Shown: positions 10,679 through 23,030, counted from the first letter of the stretch. The stretch: 64,000 nucleotides of DNA from Saccharum officinarum (GCA_020631735.1 CM036201.1:79026502-79090501); one strand, 5' to 3'. The notes: generated by a model from the letters alone, not told the origin. Numbers and translations are program-made.

Positions 10679-11849
10679 TTATTTCGGTAACCGAGCTTGT
10701 GACTGTCAGGCCCAACGCCGCTGCACCGGCAAAGGATTAACGGCAAAGGATTAATTGAAACGCACGTAGATATTTACAAAATGTCACTATGATTTACCTA
10801 TTTTAAACTACGCTATTAGGCCATGTTTGAATAAACTAGGACTACTTATTAGCTTTTTCGACGAAAGAAGAATTAAATTAGATAATAGCTGAGTAGATTA
10901 ATACATTACAAGCATTCTGGATTACATAAATATTCAGAAATTGATTTTCATCTAAAATTCACCCACGTTGTGAATAGCTCCAGATCTCAAAACCAATCAT
11001 GCACGATGCTCTACAGTATGGATAACCGTATAGGCAAACACTCGGCAAAAGGCATAAGAACAGATACCCAACGAACGACAGCTAACATTCATGTAGATGG
11101 AGTTGAGAAACGTTTCTTTCTGGTGTCTTCCTTCTTCTTCTTTCCGCCACCGAAGAATAAGAAAGACTGACCTAAAACTTATTCTCTCTAATCCTTCATC
11201 GTGACTAGATCTAAACACGGTAAATAAAACGGAGAAGAGACCAGAAAAAATTATTCCATGGTGGTCACACCATCTCCGCCTTGATATCGCTGTTCGGAAA
11301 TAAAAGTCTCCATGTCATCGTACCGGTGAGGATGCTGACGCCGTAGTTGTCGCCATCATCTTCAACAGAGCCGGCATGGAGAAAACGATTTCACCCTGCC
11401 CTCTCGCCGTCGCCGGAGAGGAGAAGGATAAAATAAATCCCCAAAAACAAGATACTTAGCATGGAGAGACTCTAACCCTAAAGACTCGATCTACTAAAAA
11501 ACTTATTAAAATGATGGATCTCCACTCCCTCCGGCCTCTGTGATATGCCGGAGGGGGAGAGATGGGGACCAGCGGTGATGGAGATGGGAGCGGTGGTGGT
11601 GGTGGCGGCCCTCAGAGCCACGACTCATAAGACCCTATGTGTATCTAACTAGGACCACTGATTAGCTAGAACCAGTGATTAGCTCAACATAGTTTGCATC
11701 CACTAGCTAACAACTTCGTACCTATCTCCAGATGTACTAGAATACCCCTAACTTTCTCGGGAGCTAGGGCCCGCCGGAGTGTCGGAGGCGCGCCATCATT
11801 GTCCCATGCCAAATGCACAAAAGCCATGTCACCCACACAACTTCCGATG
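10679..11849. other. Intergenic, nothing recognised
   Basis: A short GGTGGTGGTGGTGGCGG run lies near 11591. An imperfect inverted pair (AACTAGGACTACTTATTAGC near 10828 and AACTAGGACCACTGATTAGC near 11648, with a nearby reversed copy) hints at an old DNA element. No reading frame here resembles a family I know. The block is repeated inverted at 61072-62254. Confidence 0.4.
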
Positions 11850-12547
11850 CAGCGTTCATAGGGTGGTTCAAGTTCATGAAGTAAAGCAACGTCGAATCTG
11901 GCTACCTCGTCGACGGCTGCGTGACATTTTATGTGGAATCGTAGCCCTGGACGTGGACGATGACTGCATCTCTATGCCTACCTCGGACCTGGGGAGACAT
12001 CTCGGCCGCCTGCTGGACCTGGACTGCGCCGACGAAGACGGCTCGTCGGACGTTTCTCTCGGTGGGCGGCGAGACGATGTTCCGCGCGCACCGGGCCGTC
12101 CTCGCCACGCACTCGCCGGTGTTTAGAGCGCAGCTCTTGGGCACCATGGCAGATGCTAGCATGTACCGCATCACTCTGCATGGCGTCCACCCAGCGGCGA
12201 CGTTCCGAATCCTACTGCGGTTCATGTACTCTAACGCGCTGTCCATTGGTGACGGCAGCGAGATCAGCAACTATTCTTTGACCACCGAGTTGCTTTAGGA
12301 TTTGCTTGCAGCGGCAAACATGTACCACCTGGACAGGCTGAAGCTCATGTGTGCACAGAAGCTGTGGGATCGTGTGTGTTGGTGGAGACTGTGGCGGCAA
12401 CACTAGGTTGCGCTGACACGCACAACTGGCGAAGTTGAAGAAGAAATGCATCGACTTCGTGATGGTGGATAAAATTTTTAAGAAGGTGGCGTTGACCGAG
12501 GGGTACTTGCAGCTGATGCAGAGCTTCCCGTCAGTTATAGGATGAGA
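11850..12547 (+). pseudogene. MATH-BTB (BPM-type) pseudogene, left-arm copy
   Basis: MATH-BTB proteins are substrate adaptors of CUL3 ubiquitin ligases. The remnant starts at the end of a MATH domain (WFKFMK, then a stop, then ESGYLVDGCVTFY) and continues through the linker (SDLGRHLGRLLD) into a BTB domain (FRAHRAVLATHSPVFRAQLL, then DASMYRITLHGVHP). It ends with YHLDRLKLMCAQKLWD, characteristic of the BPM C-terminal helix. It is broken by an early stop, frameshifts near 11938 and 12057, and a stop at 12296-12298; the MATH domain is mostly missing. It cannot make a full protein. Confidence 0.85.
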
Positions 12548-13009
12548 TCAGACATCAGAGCAAAGGGTACGGTAGTCCAAGCATAGACCGTCTACTCATC
12601 ATGAACAAACATCTACTACCTCTATATCTACGTAATGTGCCAGAGCGTAATGTGCTGAAGCACAATGTGTTAAAGCAGTGCCCATATTTTCTATGATCCA
12701 ACATTATGTGAAGCGATAATGCCCCTGTCACGACATCCGGACGGACAGGATGGACCCGCCTCGCCTTTCCGCCTTGTGCCATGCGCACTACACCTCGTGC
12801 ATCGCACGGTCGCACCGGACGCGCCTCAGGCCGCGTGCACCCCGCGCCGCTCGCCGCGCGCCCTGCGCATCCCGCCTTGCGCCCTATGCCCCTACACCTC
12901 ACGCCTCGCACGGTCACACTGGACCCGTCTCGCACCACCCGCGCCTCGTGCCACGCACACCCGCCCATGTCTCACACCGTCCGCACGTCGCGCAGCGTGC
13001 TACCGGCGT
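12548..13009. repeat. GC-rich block, half of the composite repeat (left arm)
   Basis: 12720-13009 is C-rich with repeated CGCCTCGCAC/CACGCC words and matches, inverted, 59925-60225. In the right arm this block is one side of the composite repeat split by the LTR element. Open frames on both strands are GC-composition artefacts. Confidence 0.6.
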
Positions 13010-13014
13010 CTCGT
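13010..13014. repeat. Target-site duplication of the LTR element (left arm)
   Basis: CTCGT, the reverse complement of the ACGAG that flanks both ends of the complete element at 51304-51308 and 59920-59924. Confidence 0.8.
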
Positions 13015-14474
13015 TGTTGATATTTATTAACATGGCACTTGTAACTGAAGAAAGATTATATCAACAATAAAAAATTCGTAAGCGCACAGATAATATACCA
13101 TTGTGGCACTTCACCCGAGAGTATTTCAGGTATTGTTATTTATATTTTACCATAGAGATTTATATTTTATCATAGGGAAGGTCTGGCAGGATATATATTG
13201 ATAACTTATACTATTAATGGAGAAGTAAACCATAACCACAATCCTACTCACAACAGGGGTAAGTCATAAGATAAAATATGTATATGATAGGTTTTGATTA
13301 ATGATAAATCACTCAGAGCACTCTAATCTATGGTATTACATGGTCAAGTTAAAATATTAGAGAAATAATTCCTAAGTCATCCTTAATTATAAGTCAAAGC
13401 ATACGTTGATTAGTGCAATTACACCTAGTAATCATGGTTAAGATCATCATCGTATCTACACATCAGGAGCATTACTTAGGAAAGTTTGAGTACAAAAACA
13501 TCTCCCTTCCTTCGTAACCAAGCCCTACTTCTATGATCTATATTCGGGAAGTATACTACAAAGGACTCAATGGAAGTGTCACATACGCAATCTACCACAT
13601 GACCCGAAATATAGAGTGTATTCGCAGGTAAATAGCATATAAGCACCACGCTTACATGGTCTCTACCACCCACCCTGTGAATATTGGGGTGAATGATATA
13701 CGAACTTAAGCATAAATATGATGATAACCAACTATACTAAGCATATAACCAAAGTAGACTATGAACATTGCAACCAAGAACATAAATAAGATGAATATAA
13801 ATATGAATGTCATAAAATTATACCAAAGCGTATAAAAATAATGAAGATACAAAGGCGAGAGCGGTACAAGAATTATACCAAACCAAGCTCTTGACAATGT
13901 CAGGAATACAAGCGAAGATCTGCTTGCCTTCCTCTAGACCTAGCATAACTAGTTATGCCCTAAAAACTAAAGGAGATCTGAGAATGATTAGGGTTTCTGT
14001 CTTCTCTAAATGACTTATGCCTCAGAGAGGGAGGTTGAGGTCTCCTTATATAGCCCAGAGGGTCCAACGTGAGCCTGTGAATCAAACCAACTTAAGGAAC
14101 GATGTGGATGCAACCCTAAGAGGCGGTGGAGGAATATTCCAGAAGATGGAGGTGAAGAGGCACTAGGGGGTGCTGGCCAGCATGGGGGTGGGGCCAGCTG
14201 GTCCTCCTGGCGGCCTCTCGAGCCCCACCTCGGCGTGGTGTCCTCTGGTGTCCTCTAGAACATGTCCATGCATATGCCGTAGAATAATTCCTTGATTTCA
14301 TTTGACAAATAGGTCCCCCTTGATGGTTTTCTAAAATAATCCTACAAAGATCACAGATTTACCAAAACTCGTAGAATTTGTCAGTTTAAACCCTAAACCT
14401 TTGTTGGTGCTCTCATATGTGCCCTTATACATGTTTTATTGACGGCTAAATATGGTTGTTAACTACTGTCAACA
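13015..14474 (-). repeat. 3' LTR of the noncoding LTR element (left arm)
   Basis: 1460 bases, starting TGTTGAC and ending CAACA on the minus strand. Nearly identical to the right-arm LTR at 58458-59919 and more diverged from the 5' LTR at 51309-52791. Confidence 0.88.
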
Positions 14475-17400
14475 AGCTCCCCTGAGCTTAACCTTTGGTA
14501 GTCCCTTAGCAAAGCTAAACTCAACAAAAGTTAGATCAGGAGTTGCTTCAATGCTTTCACGCCTTAAAAGTACATAAACGTTCAAACAAAAATTCTTCTT
14601 CAGATTAGAATAAACCGATCTGACTTTCAAACTTACACATATTACCTTCAACCATAGAGCTCCTTAGCCTTCACTTGGGTCTTGAGCAATTGAAACACAG
14701 AACAATCAAGTAAAGCACTATGTCTCAAGTTCTTTGCTCATCCATTATTTCAAAGTTTTTGCAAGTTTTTAAAATAAAATTTAGAGCTTCTATTGTATGA
14801 CACTCTAAGTCTCTCAATATATGTGGTATTTGTGGATCCTTACCAAGGCAACAGTGATGTTATGTCTTTCTCTTCCTATAACTAAGGCTTATGTAGATCT
14901 CATAGGAATAAAGAAAATATGAAAGAGCATACTTGCAATACATATATTGTAAAGTCAACCCTCGGATAAAAAAAGAGTTAAGTCATACAATCAAATCAAG
15001 ATGTACTTGCAATACATACTCTTTATTTTGTTTTTAAAGTTTTAAGATCACACCTTACTAATATATATATAATTAATTTAGGATAAATTTTTATTTTGTT
15101 TTCTTAGTTATTCATCTTTTTATTTCTTTTAACTAATAGAAAGCAAAGTCAAAAATAGTAAAACTGAAAATAGAAAGAAATACTTAGCTAGATACATGGG
15201 GGATGCTCCTCTCCGAGCTAGATGTTGTCGTGATCGGTTGTTGAAAGTTAAGTGATCCTTTTTAGAGCATGTTTGTCAGCGAACGTCCATCTTATCCACC
15301 CGGAGGTTGATTCAGAAAGATGTACTTTGGGTGGAGTAAGATGAGGTCAACCAGATGAACTAGCTCTTGATCATATGTACCATCCTGCAAAATACTCTAA
15401 CAAGAACACCAAAAACTCGAGTCTTATATTAGGATAAGGGGTTAGCAGTCAACCATTCGAGGATTTATTCTTGTGGGTTTAGACAACTTTTCTTTTGATA
15501 GAATTTTAATATGATGTATTTTTTATATTTTTAAATTTTCTTATTTTTATAATGCAGAAAAGAAAATATGTATGCAGAAAATGGCATGGTATTTTTATTT
15601 TTATGCCACCATGATGAATTTTTTTACAGGTTTTTACACACCATGAAAATCATTCATATGGGCTTAAGGTTTATGATGGAATAATAAAATTTTTGTTTTC
15701 TTTTCTAATGCAATGCTAAAAAGTAAATATGGATAACTACCGATTTTACCTTAGGCAAAGGTTCGGATTTTTAAAGTCCTCCGAACAGGGCTCTTTCTTG
15801 TGGTAGTTCACTAATCGAGTACCTCGGTCTGCTCTTAAGGATGAGGATTCTTGTGGTGGTTCATTCATTAGTGGCACTCCCAATGGTGGTGCCACCTTCT
15901 TCTTCCTCCTTGTTCAGCGTTTTGAAACCAATCTTTGGTGATAATCTTATGTGCCTCATTATTACCAGTTTGGAACTTCCACTTGTAGAGTCTGGGGATT
16001 GTCTCTCCGCACATTTTGTTTGAAATGTGTTCTGCTTATAAGGACAAGACAGAGATCAAGTGCATGGGCTCTGTTAGTGGAAAAACATCAACAGAACTAG
16101 AAATTTATTCATTCTTCTCTAGCCTTAGACATGATAAGATTGATGTTGTGTACATTTTTCATTTATAACATGGGCGATAAGATCAAAAGCATGAGCATGA
16201 GTGTAGCATTTTTATTGTGGTAAAAAGAGTGGAGTTGCTTAACCTATGAAAGAATTGTATATCGTTATGTAATGTATCAAAGTTTACATGATTATGACTA
16301 TCATCTTTCAGAGATAAGTATTTTAGCTTGTTTGGTTAAGATCGAGATTAAGAGAATGGTGCCATGAACAAACTTAAAGAACAAATCAGGTTGAATCAAT
16401 CAAAGTTGTAACTCTAACATGTTTGTGTCTTCATTTATGTGCATATCAAGATCAAGAGGAAAATGATGACCACTTATCTTAAGATGTTACCTTCATTATT
16501 ATAGCGTGATGACACCATATGATGAAGGGTAGATGACTTACAGTGGTCTCTTTCTTCCTTGCATCTTGGATTATTCATGAGCATCTTGTCTCATATGTTG
16601 CACTCCTTTCTCACTCTTCAGACCCTCTGCTCCTCATTATTTTTTCTCTACAAGGGATTAGTAGACAACACATACCTGAAGGAGTATACAAATAATTTAA
16701 AGTAAGAATAGTATTGCCAAGGAGTTAAAGGTCAATCTGTATCCCATGTTTAAAATCATATGCCTTTATTATTCACCACTACTTCAAATTTTCAACAAGG
16801 CAAAGATGTGTGAAATTGTTTTAAAGAATACCTCTAACCTTGATTTATTTCTATGAATGATCTCCTAACATTCCTAATAAAATTTAAATATTTTCCTGCA
16901 AAGATTAGTCCACATATACAACCAAATTCTATACAAGTATATTTTGATAATTGTGTTTCAATAATATTCTGAAGCATACTTATAATAGGACAAGAAAGAT
17001 TAAAAGACTAAAGAGATTTATTCAAGTAGAAATAAGAATATGTATGGTGAACCAAAAGAACATGATTGTTTAAATTTTTATTTGTTAGTGATTGAGCAAG
17101 CATGATATAAAAGTAGAGATGACCAAGACAAATTAGCAACATGGCATGAGATGTTTTAAAGAACTCCATCCCCATACTTGAATTTTGCAAAATGCATAAT
17201 CAACTTTGGATGATAGAACTCTCACATGATTGTGTTTTAATGTTGCATAATGTTTGGTTGAATGTACCTTATGTCTTTATCCTTCCTTCTTTTGGAGTGA
17301 GTAGTGACAAACATACCTGAAGGAGGGGGCTTATCTGATTTACCCATTGGTGATAGCTCATGGTCCATTAAACAGGTCCCTGCCTTACATTAAGCTTTGC

Positions 17401-18660
17401 CTTTTCACCATCCGATGGAAATACGAATAATTGCATGCTCTTCTTTCATCAACCTTTCTTGATTTTTTATTCTTGATTGACGAGTTGGGGTCCATTGAAG
17501 ATGCAAACTGTAGTTCCTCCTTGATTGTTTTTGTCTTCTAGCGACATGGCGGAGAGTTGTTCTTCTTTGTTTGTTAACAACGCAGTAGACGCCTTAATGG
17601 TTAAAGAAGGATCTTCATTGGAATTTGCATGGAAACTTCATCTTCAATGGCGTAGGGGTGTCTTTTTGTGTGATTATGGTCATTTAAGGCCTTACAAGAC
17701 ACCATAGATAGACCATTGATCGAGAATGTACGTCATGATTGATGAGTACAGGTCCGATCTTTCGAGAGGTAACCGGTAAATTCGATTTGTAGAGATCTCG
17801 ACGATGGCAATCCAGCTTCAAATTAGACACGATTCAAACCCTGCAACCGTTACACCACTGCTCCGTTGGTTATCAACCAAGCATAACTTGATTGACCTCG
17901 CCAAGAAAGCTTTTTCTGCAAGCGAATCGAAGAGCACAAGCAAGAAGGTAAAATACGCAATCTGAAATTATAAATATGAATGACGCAAATATCAATAGAG
18001 GGTTCGAGAACTCGGTTCCAAAGGACTAATCGACACAGTGGAGGAGATCAAGAACAGGGGCCCTAGATCACTGTAAAAGGATTTGTCACCACAGTTACAA
18101 TGAACGATTCAGTTTCTCAATGGAAAACTAAACTCTAAACGAAACCTAATTGTCTAGCAGTGGTGGTGGCTTGTATTTATAGTCTAAGACTCGACCTAGG
18201 GTTGGGGACGGCAGGGGTTAGGCGCCCACAACTTGGACTTAAGGCCCGACACGATACATGGCCAAGTTGGCCAAATAGGTGACGTAGCACCTTGCCATGG
18301 TCACACAGAATAATCCACGGACCTTCTAGAACTGGGACCAGATCCAAAACAATGGCGTCGTCGTCTCCTTTCTAATGCATCCAAGAACGTCCCGTTTTGA
18401 TGTCGTATGAGAAAATTATGACCAAAACAGTGACGACGTGTCTACTGAATCCGAGGGCGACGTGACAGCTGAGTTGGGGACGAATTGCAACTTCGAGAAG
18501 ACCATGGCGTCGGTGTGTCCAGCGTGACGATGTCCTCATCAATGATGTGGTGGCATCCCGTCATCTTGGTCCTTGTTATTGACATGTGAGATGGTATTTT
18601 TTAGGGTGATGAAACATGCATTAATTGGCTGATATGAGGTGAGTTGCTCCCTGCTTCTCA
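13015..18660 (-). mobile_element. Noncoding LTR element (LARD-like), 3' part, cut by the gap
   Basis: The minus-strand copy of the element complete at 51309-59919. The 3' LTR occupies 13015-14474; a polypurine tract (AAGCTCAGGGGAGCTT on the minus strand) lies just beyond, and the interior runs from 14475 to 18660, where the N gap begins. It holds no gag, protease, integrase or reverse transcriptase. Short frames such as 15841-16023 and 17525-17707 match no known domain. The missing 5' part and 5' LTR would lie in or beyond the gap. Confidence 0.88.
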
Positions 18661-18760
18661 NNNNNNNNNNNNNNNNNNNNNNNNNNNNNNNNNNNNNNNN
18701 NNNNNNNNNNNNNNNNNNNNNNNNNNNNNNNNNNNNNNNNNNNNNNNNNNNNNNNNNNNN
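18661..18760. other. Assembly gap (100 N)
   Basis: Exactly 100 N, the usual placeholder for a gap of unknown size. The left-arm homology ends at its left edge. Sequence on its right (TTAATGGGCTGCGGCGCAGC) is unrelated to what follows the matching point in the right arm. Confidence 0.98.
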
Positions 18761-19077
18761 TTAATGGGCTGCGGCGCAGCGGGTTGCCAGGCCCACTAGT
18801 AGCGCAATGGTCGAAGTCTCCTAACAAAGCAGATGCTGCTCCAATTCCTATTTCTTTGTAATATAGAGTTGTCAAAAAAATCCTATATTTCTTTATTGAT
18901 GAATTGAATCTTTCTCTCTTTTTTGGCCAAGTAGTAATAGTGTTCTTATATCGATTATATAATTCCTGTATCCGAATAGTTTTTATAAAAAAATACTATA
19001 TTATGCGATATGGATGAATAAAGTATCGCTAATACTCTTGCTAGGGAATTAGGAAAGCATGCAGGTATCCGTACATA
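18761..19077. other. Intergenic DNA after the gap
   Basis: Begins with a short GC-rich piece (GCTGCGGCGCAGCGGGTTGC), then AT-rich DNA. No gene recognised; any frame running into the N run is an artefact. Confidence 0.4.
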
Positions 19078-19308
19078 CTCCCTTCGTCCCAAAATAATTG
19101 TCGTTGTTAGTGCGTGTCGCAAGTTTGACTCGATTTATAGAAAATACGTGCAACATTTGTATCTCCAAATACAATTATTAAAAACTAGATTCAAATATCT
19201 TTCCAATAATACTAATTATAGACCATAAATGTTAACATTTTTAATATACATTTAATCAAAGTTGTTTCTCAGAAAGCGAAAACGACGTATATTTAGGGAT
19301 AGAGAGAG
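19078..19308. mobile_element. Stowaway MITE
   Basis: The left end CTCCCTTCGTCCCAAAATAA and the reversed right end CTCTCTCTATCCCTAAATAT, flanked by TA (19076-19077, 19309-19310). 231 bases, noncoding. Confidence 0.8.
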
Positions 19309-20019
19309 TACATCAGGTACAACGCATGCTTGCAACTTGTTGGCTTGAAAATTAACGCGCATTTGTTCTTACTGCTATCATCATCATGTATTAATATGGG
19401 AATACAATTCTCGTATAATGTTTTTCCTAATTATTTTGTATAGTTATGTAATGCATCTGCCGCTAGTAATGCCAAATTTCACTTAGATGTTATTTGGTTC
19501 AAGCATTTTTTGACGTGACCTGATGGTGATACTTTCCGTTTGCTTCGCCATCAATGGGATCCGATGGGTAACGTATAATGTGCTTCGGTAGGTTGATTAC
19601 ACTTGAGTTGCGCACCTGTTCGCTCTGTTATGGATCAATCAAACAAGACATAATCGATTCCCTTCCCATTCCAGCGACGTCGCCTTTATGCAACCACAAA
19701 CAACAACCTACTTGCATTCTCTACTGTGTTGATTTTTGGTAAACTGGTCTCTTGTGGAACCAGGATTATTTAGCAAAAGTGGAATTTACTTGGTGCAACC
19801 CCAAACTGAAGCGTCACATTCTTTTGTTCGGTAAGAACATATATAGACAAAACGATTTGTAAACATACCTTGTCGTTGTTCCAATAGTATGGCATGCCAC
19901 ATTGGCACTGTTACGTCGACACTTAAGCGGGGTAGTTTGACTATGCCGGTACTTGTGCTTATGCTTCAGTCAAACGGTAATAACTTTTATATAAGTAATA
20001 ATATTTTTAAAACACAACT
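19309..20019. other. Intergenic, nothing recognised
   Basis: No coding, RNA or repeat signal that I can support. Confidence 0.35.
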
Positions 20020-20088
20020 GCCTATTACCTCATTTGGTTAGAGCGTCGTGCTAATAACACAAAGGTCGCAGGTCCCAAAATTTGAGTT
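20020..20088 (+). pseudogene. tRNA-Ile(AAU) relic
   Basis: GCCTATTACCTCATTTGGTT then AGAGCGTCGTGCTAATAACA closely follows the D arm and anticodon arm of plant nuclear tRNA-Ile with anticodon AAU (loop CTAATAA). The D-arm/A-box part TTGGTTAGAGCG is intact. The T arm is lost: after GGTCGCAGGT the expected TTCGA loop is replaced by CCCAAAATTTG, and the acceptor stem cannot close. A T8 run follows, a possible old RNA polymerase III terminator. Probably a dead gene or retroposed copy. Confidence 0.75.
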
Positions 20089-20608
20089 TTTTTTGTTCTA
20101 CTTTCTTTTTTTTAATAAAAATGTTTTTTCTGAAATTTTTGGGTGTCCTTTTCTTTTGGTTCTATACTTTTTCTTATATATAAAAATGATTTTTTTTGGA
20201 ATTTTTTGAAAGTCCTTTCATTTTACCGCCGTCACCGTCATGGTCACATAGCAGCTAGCCAGACTGGAATGCAGCACAGGGCATGGCAGTGGCAAGGCAT
20301 GGACCTGAACCGGCTGCCGTTGTGCCATCTCCCATCAAGTTTCAGGCAGCGTCGGCGGTGACGGGGGGCAACTGAGAGCAGGTACAGTAAGGTTTCTCAG
20401 TCGGTGAGACGAAGTCCACCTCAAAGAGGTGGCGGAAGCGGCGCTTATCCTCTCGCCGGCTGAAACGCAAAATACGAGGTGGAACAGCTCTCTCATAGCC
20501 GGATGCTAGCGAGGAGCGGACGTTTAGTTCTCCTATGTGATCATGTGATCGGCCCCAACTCCAAAGTATTAATTATTTGCGTATGTGATACAGTCGGTCT
20601 TTCAGCTT
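20089..20608. other. Intergenic, nothing recognised
   Basis: T-rich start, then mixed-composition DNA. The frame at 20143-20361 resembles no family. Confidence 0.35.
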
Positions 20609-20747
20609 GGCCTCGTTCGGCTGGCTAGATGATAGCCAGTTAGCAGTGATTTTCTCTCACATCAATTCAGTATCAGCCACCAGCCAGCCAGCAATATTTT
20701 TCTCTCACAACAAATCAGCATCAGCTACCAGCCAGCCAAACGAAACC
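20609..20747. mobile_element. Short MITE, GGCCTCGTTCGGCTGGCT family
   Basis: The left end GGCCTCGTTCGGCTGGCT and the reversed right end GGTTTCGTTTGGCTGGCT are inverted repeats. Two internal copies of TTTTTCTCTCACA/CAATTCAG-type sequence indicate an internal duplication. It is a very common grass element; I do not assign a superfamily. Confidence 0.7.
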
Positions 20748-20890
20748 TATATAGATAGACTATATTATTTACTGTATGTGACATGGCACCTTCGTTTAAC
20801 CCGCAGCGGGCTAAATTATTACCCTTGGTCTGACGTACGGCTGGAGAGAAGCGCCGTGCGCGCCACTTGCTTTTGCGGTTTTCCGGCCGA

Positions 20891-21157
20891 GGCCATGTTT
20901 AGATACCAAAGTTTACCCACCAAATTCACTGTGCAGAATTCCTATTCCACATCACATCAAAAAACCGACACATATATGAAGTACTAAATATAGATGAAAT
21001 AAAAACCTAATTGTACAGCTTTACTGTGCTTTGCGAGACGAATATTTTAAGCCTAATTAATCAATATTTGGACAATTATTATCAAATAAAAATAAATTAC
21101 TACAGTGTGACGCGACATTTACTATGCAAAGTTTGCCCCAAAACTTTAGGATCTAAG
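20891..21157. mobile_element. MITE of the GGCC-TGTTTAG family
   Basis: Begins GGCCATGTTTAGATACCAAA and ends AAACTTTAGGATCTAAG, which reversed reads CTTAGATCCTAAAGTTT. The interior contains the hallmark GCGAGACGAATATTTTAAGC and CTAATTAATC segments also found in the other GGCC-type elements of this window. Confidence 0.65.
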
Positions 21158-21385
21158 GGCCTGTTTGGTTTGGGTGTTAAAGTTTAACAAACACTGTAGT
21201 ACTTTCGTCTTATTTGGCAAAAAGTTTCCAATTTTAGACTAATTAGGCTTAATAGATTCGTCTCGTAAATTACTCCTAATCTATGTCGACATACATGCAA
21301 TTAGTCTACATTTAGTACTTCATGCATTTACCACAACATTAATGTAATGAGAGTTAAACTTTAAGATGTTGTAACCAAACGGGCC
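21158..21385. mobile_element. MITE with GGCCTGTTTGGTT termini
   Basis: GGCCTGTTTGGTTT at the left and AACCAAACGGGCC at the right are inverted repeats. The interior carries GATTCGTCTCGTAAATTA and CATTTAGTACTTCATGCAT, shared with its neighbours in the opposite orientation. It abuts the preceding element directly. Confidence 0.75.
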
Positions 21386-21476
21386 TAAACAAGGCCCGAA
21401 TAGCATCGGTGCCAATCTGCTGCCGTTGCCCCACATCAAGGAATTCAGGACCCTGCATGCCTAAACGGCCCTGTTT

Positions 21477-21708
21477 AGTTTCTCAAAAAGTACTATGCAA
21501 AAAAAAAGATTTCCCGTCATATCAAACTTGCGATACATGCATGAAGTACTAAATGTAGATGAAATAAAAAACTAATTGTACAGCTTGATTGTACTTTGCG
21601 AGACGAACGTTTTGTACCTAATTAGTCAATGGTTAGACACTATTTACCAAATAAAACCAAAACATGCTACAGTATATTTTTCACCTTTTTCAGGGAACTA
21701 AACACACA
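21477..21708. mobile_element. MITE with GGCCCTGTTTAGTT termini
   Basis: GGCCCTGTTTAGTTTCTC at the left; GGGAACTAAACAC at the right is the inverted partner. The interior has ATGCATGAAGTACTAAATGT and GCGAGACGAACG. Third member of a tight cluster. Confidence 0.7.
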
Positions 21709-23030
21709 GTAGGCTGCCGAATCCTCCAAGCCTACGTCCTGACCAAATCCAGCGGTGATCCATCGGTCCACGCATGGCTGGCTAGCTGGTGGCATTGTAG
21801 TCTATGGACCACTTTAAAATTTGGTCCATAGTTAAATTGTAGATCAGCTCTCTAAAACTATGAATATTGCATATGGACCACTCAACAATTTTGCTTTACA
21901 CCAAAGATGGATCACCGTAACTCTAAATCATAGCTACAGCATAGGTTTCGATAGGTTTTTAAAGAAAATTTCCTGAGCCGAGCCTAGATGAGATTCGCAT
22001 GGCGCGCGGGGTTTGTTTCCTTAGAACTTAGGTCTTGGTTGCCTTGACATCCAAAAGAGGTGGCCTGATCATATATATGTCTATCTGGATCCCTTAGGGT
22101 GTCCACAAGCTCCGAGCTAGGTTGTTGGTTTGTTGCACACGGAGGAAAGAGAGCAGAAAAACAACTCGCTAGCGATGGATACTAGATAGTCTCGCACGGA
22201 ACCCAATAACTTTCTCTCACACAACTCTTTTGTTTCCCTACATCAGTTTTTTTTTTATTTCTTCTCTCGTGTACACGTCAGCTAGCGATTTAAGGAGAGT
22301 GCTGGCGACGCCCTTAGAATTAACAGTTAGCTACTAAAATCAGCTAGGGCACTATTTTGATTCTGAGCTAATAGTCAACTACTAGCCTTACCAACCACAA
22401 CCATCCAGTGATTTTAGCTAGTTTGCTGGCTAATACAACCAACAGATGTTAACTCTAGAGGAATCTAAATGATCAAAAAAGCTCCTATGTGGAGAGACTT
22501 GCATGCCAATTTTACTGGTGTATAAGTCCCTTCACTAATACTGTCACGTACATGATAAATTTAGTTTAGAAAACATTTTTGATTCTTTGCATAAGTAGAT
22601 TAACCGTGGACTATTAAGTGTCGACCTTATTTCTCATATGTCCCTTTTGGTTGAAGTGTTTTCTTGTGTGTCTACGTATGTTACTGTTATGACTATATAT
22701 AATTTGCCGTATTTCCACCTTTTCTCTATTAAACCAGGGAAGTTATTCAGGTATGTGATGACAAGGTTTCCCAAGGTTATAAAGTCAAAATTCCACTATA
22801 CCTTTTTATGGAAAATAATTTCTAGTTAAACGTATGGATCGCTAAACAACAGAAATTGTGAAAAAAATGTATTGTGAAGTACACTAAGATACTTTTGATC
22901 TGTTGGCCTATATCGACTAGAACTATGCACTAAGATTGCAATGGTATTAAGAGGATGGTTGGTTCCTAGCCGCACTCAGCCACGTTCCACTCATGGTGGC
23001 GTGGCGGCGCTGCAGTGGCGAAAATTTATA
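21709..23030. other. Intergenic, nothing recognised
   Basis: Mixed AT-rich DNA with several AGCTAG/CTAGCT words between 22110 and 22450 that may be remnants of old elements. The frame at 22638-22829 is not recognisable. Confidence 0.35.

Larger units (their letters stand above)
8975..18660. repeat. Left arm of a large inverted duplication
   Basis: This stretch is the reverse complement, with small differences, of 54264-64000. Anchors along its length match in order: COX15 exon 2 and exon 1, a Tourist MITE with a nested Stowaway, the MATH-BTB pseudogene, a GC-rich block, and the 3' LTR and interior of a noncoding LTR element. Similarity stops exactly at 18660, where the N gap begins. Its left limit cannot be set because the right arm leaves the window. 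Confidence 0.95.

Noticed and set aside
12555..12968. Long frames on both strands, identical at 59964-60377
   Set aside because: Identity between arms follows from the duplication itself; the sequence is simple GC-rich repeat with overlapping frames on both strands and no domain.
18621..18875. Frame spanning the N gap
   Set aside because: Its middle is unknown bases; no coding evidence on either side.
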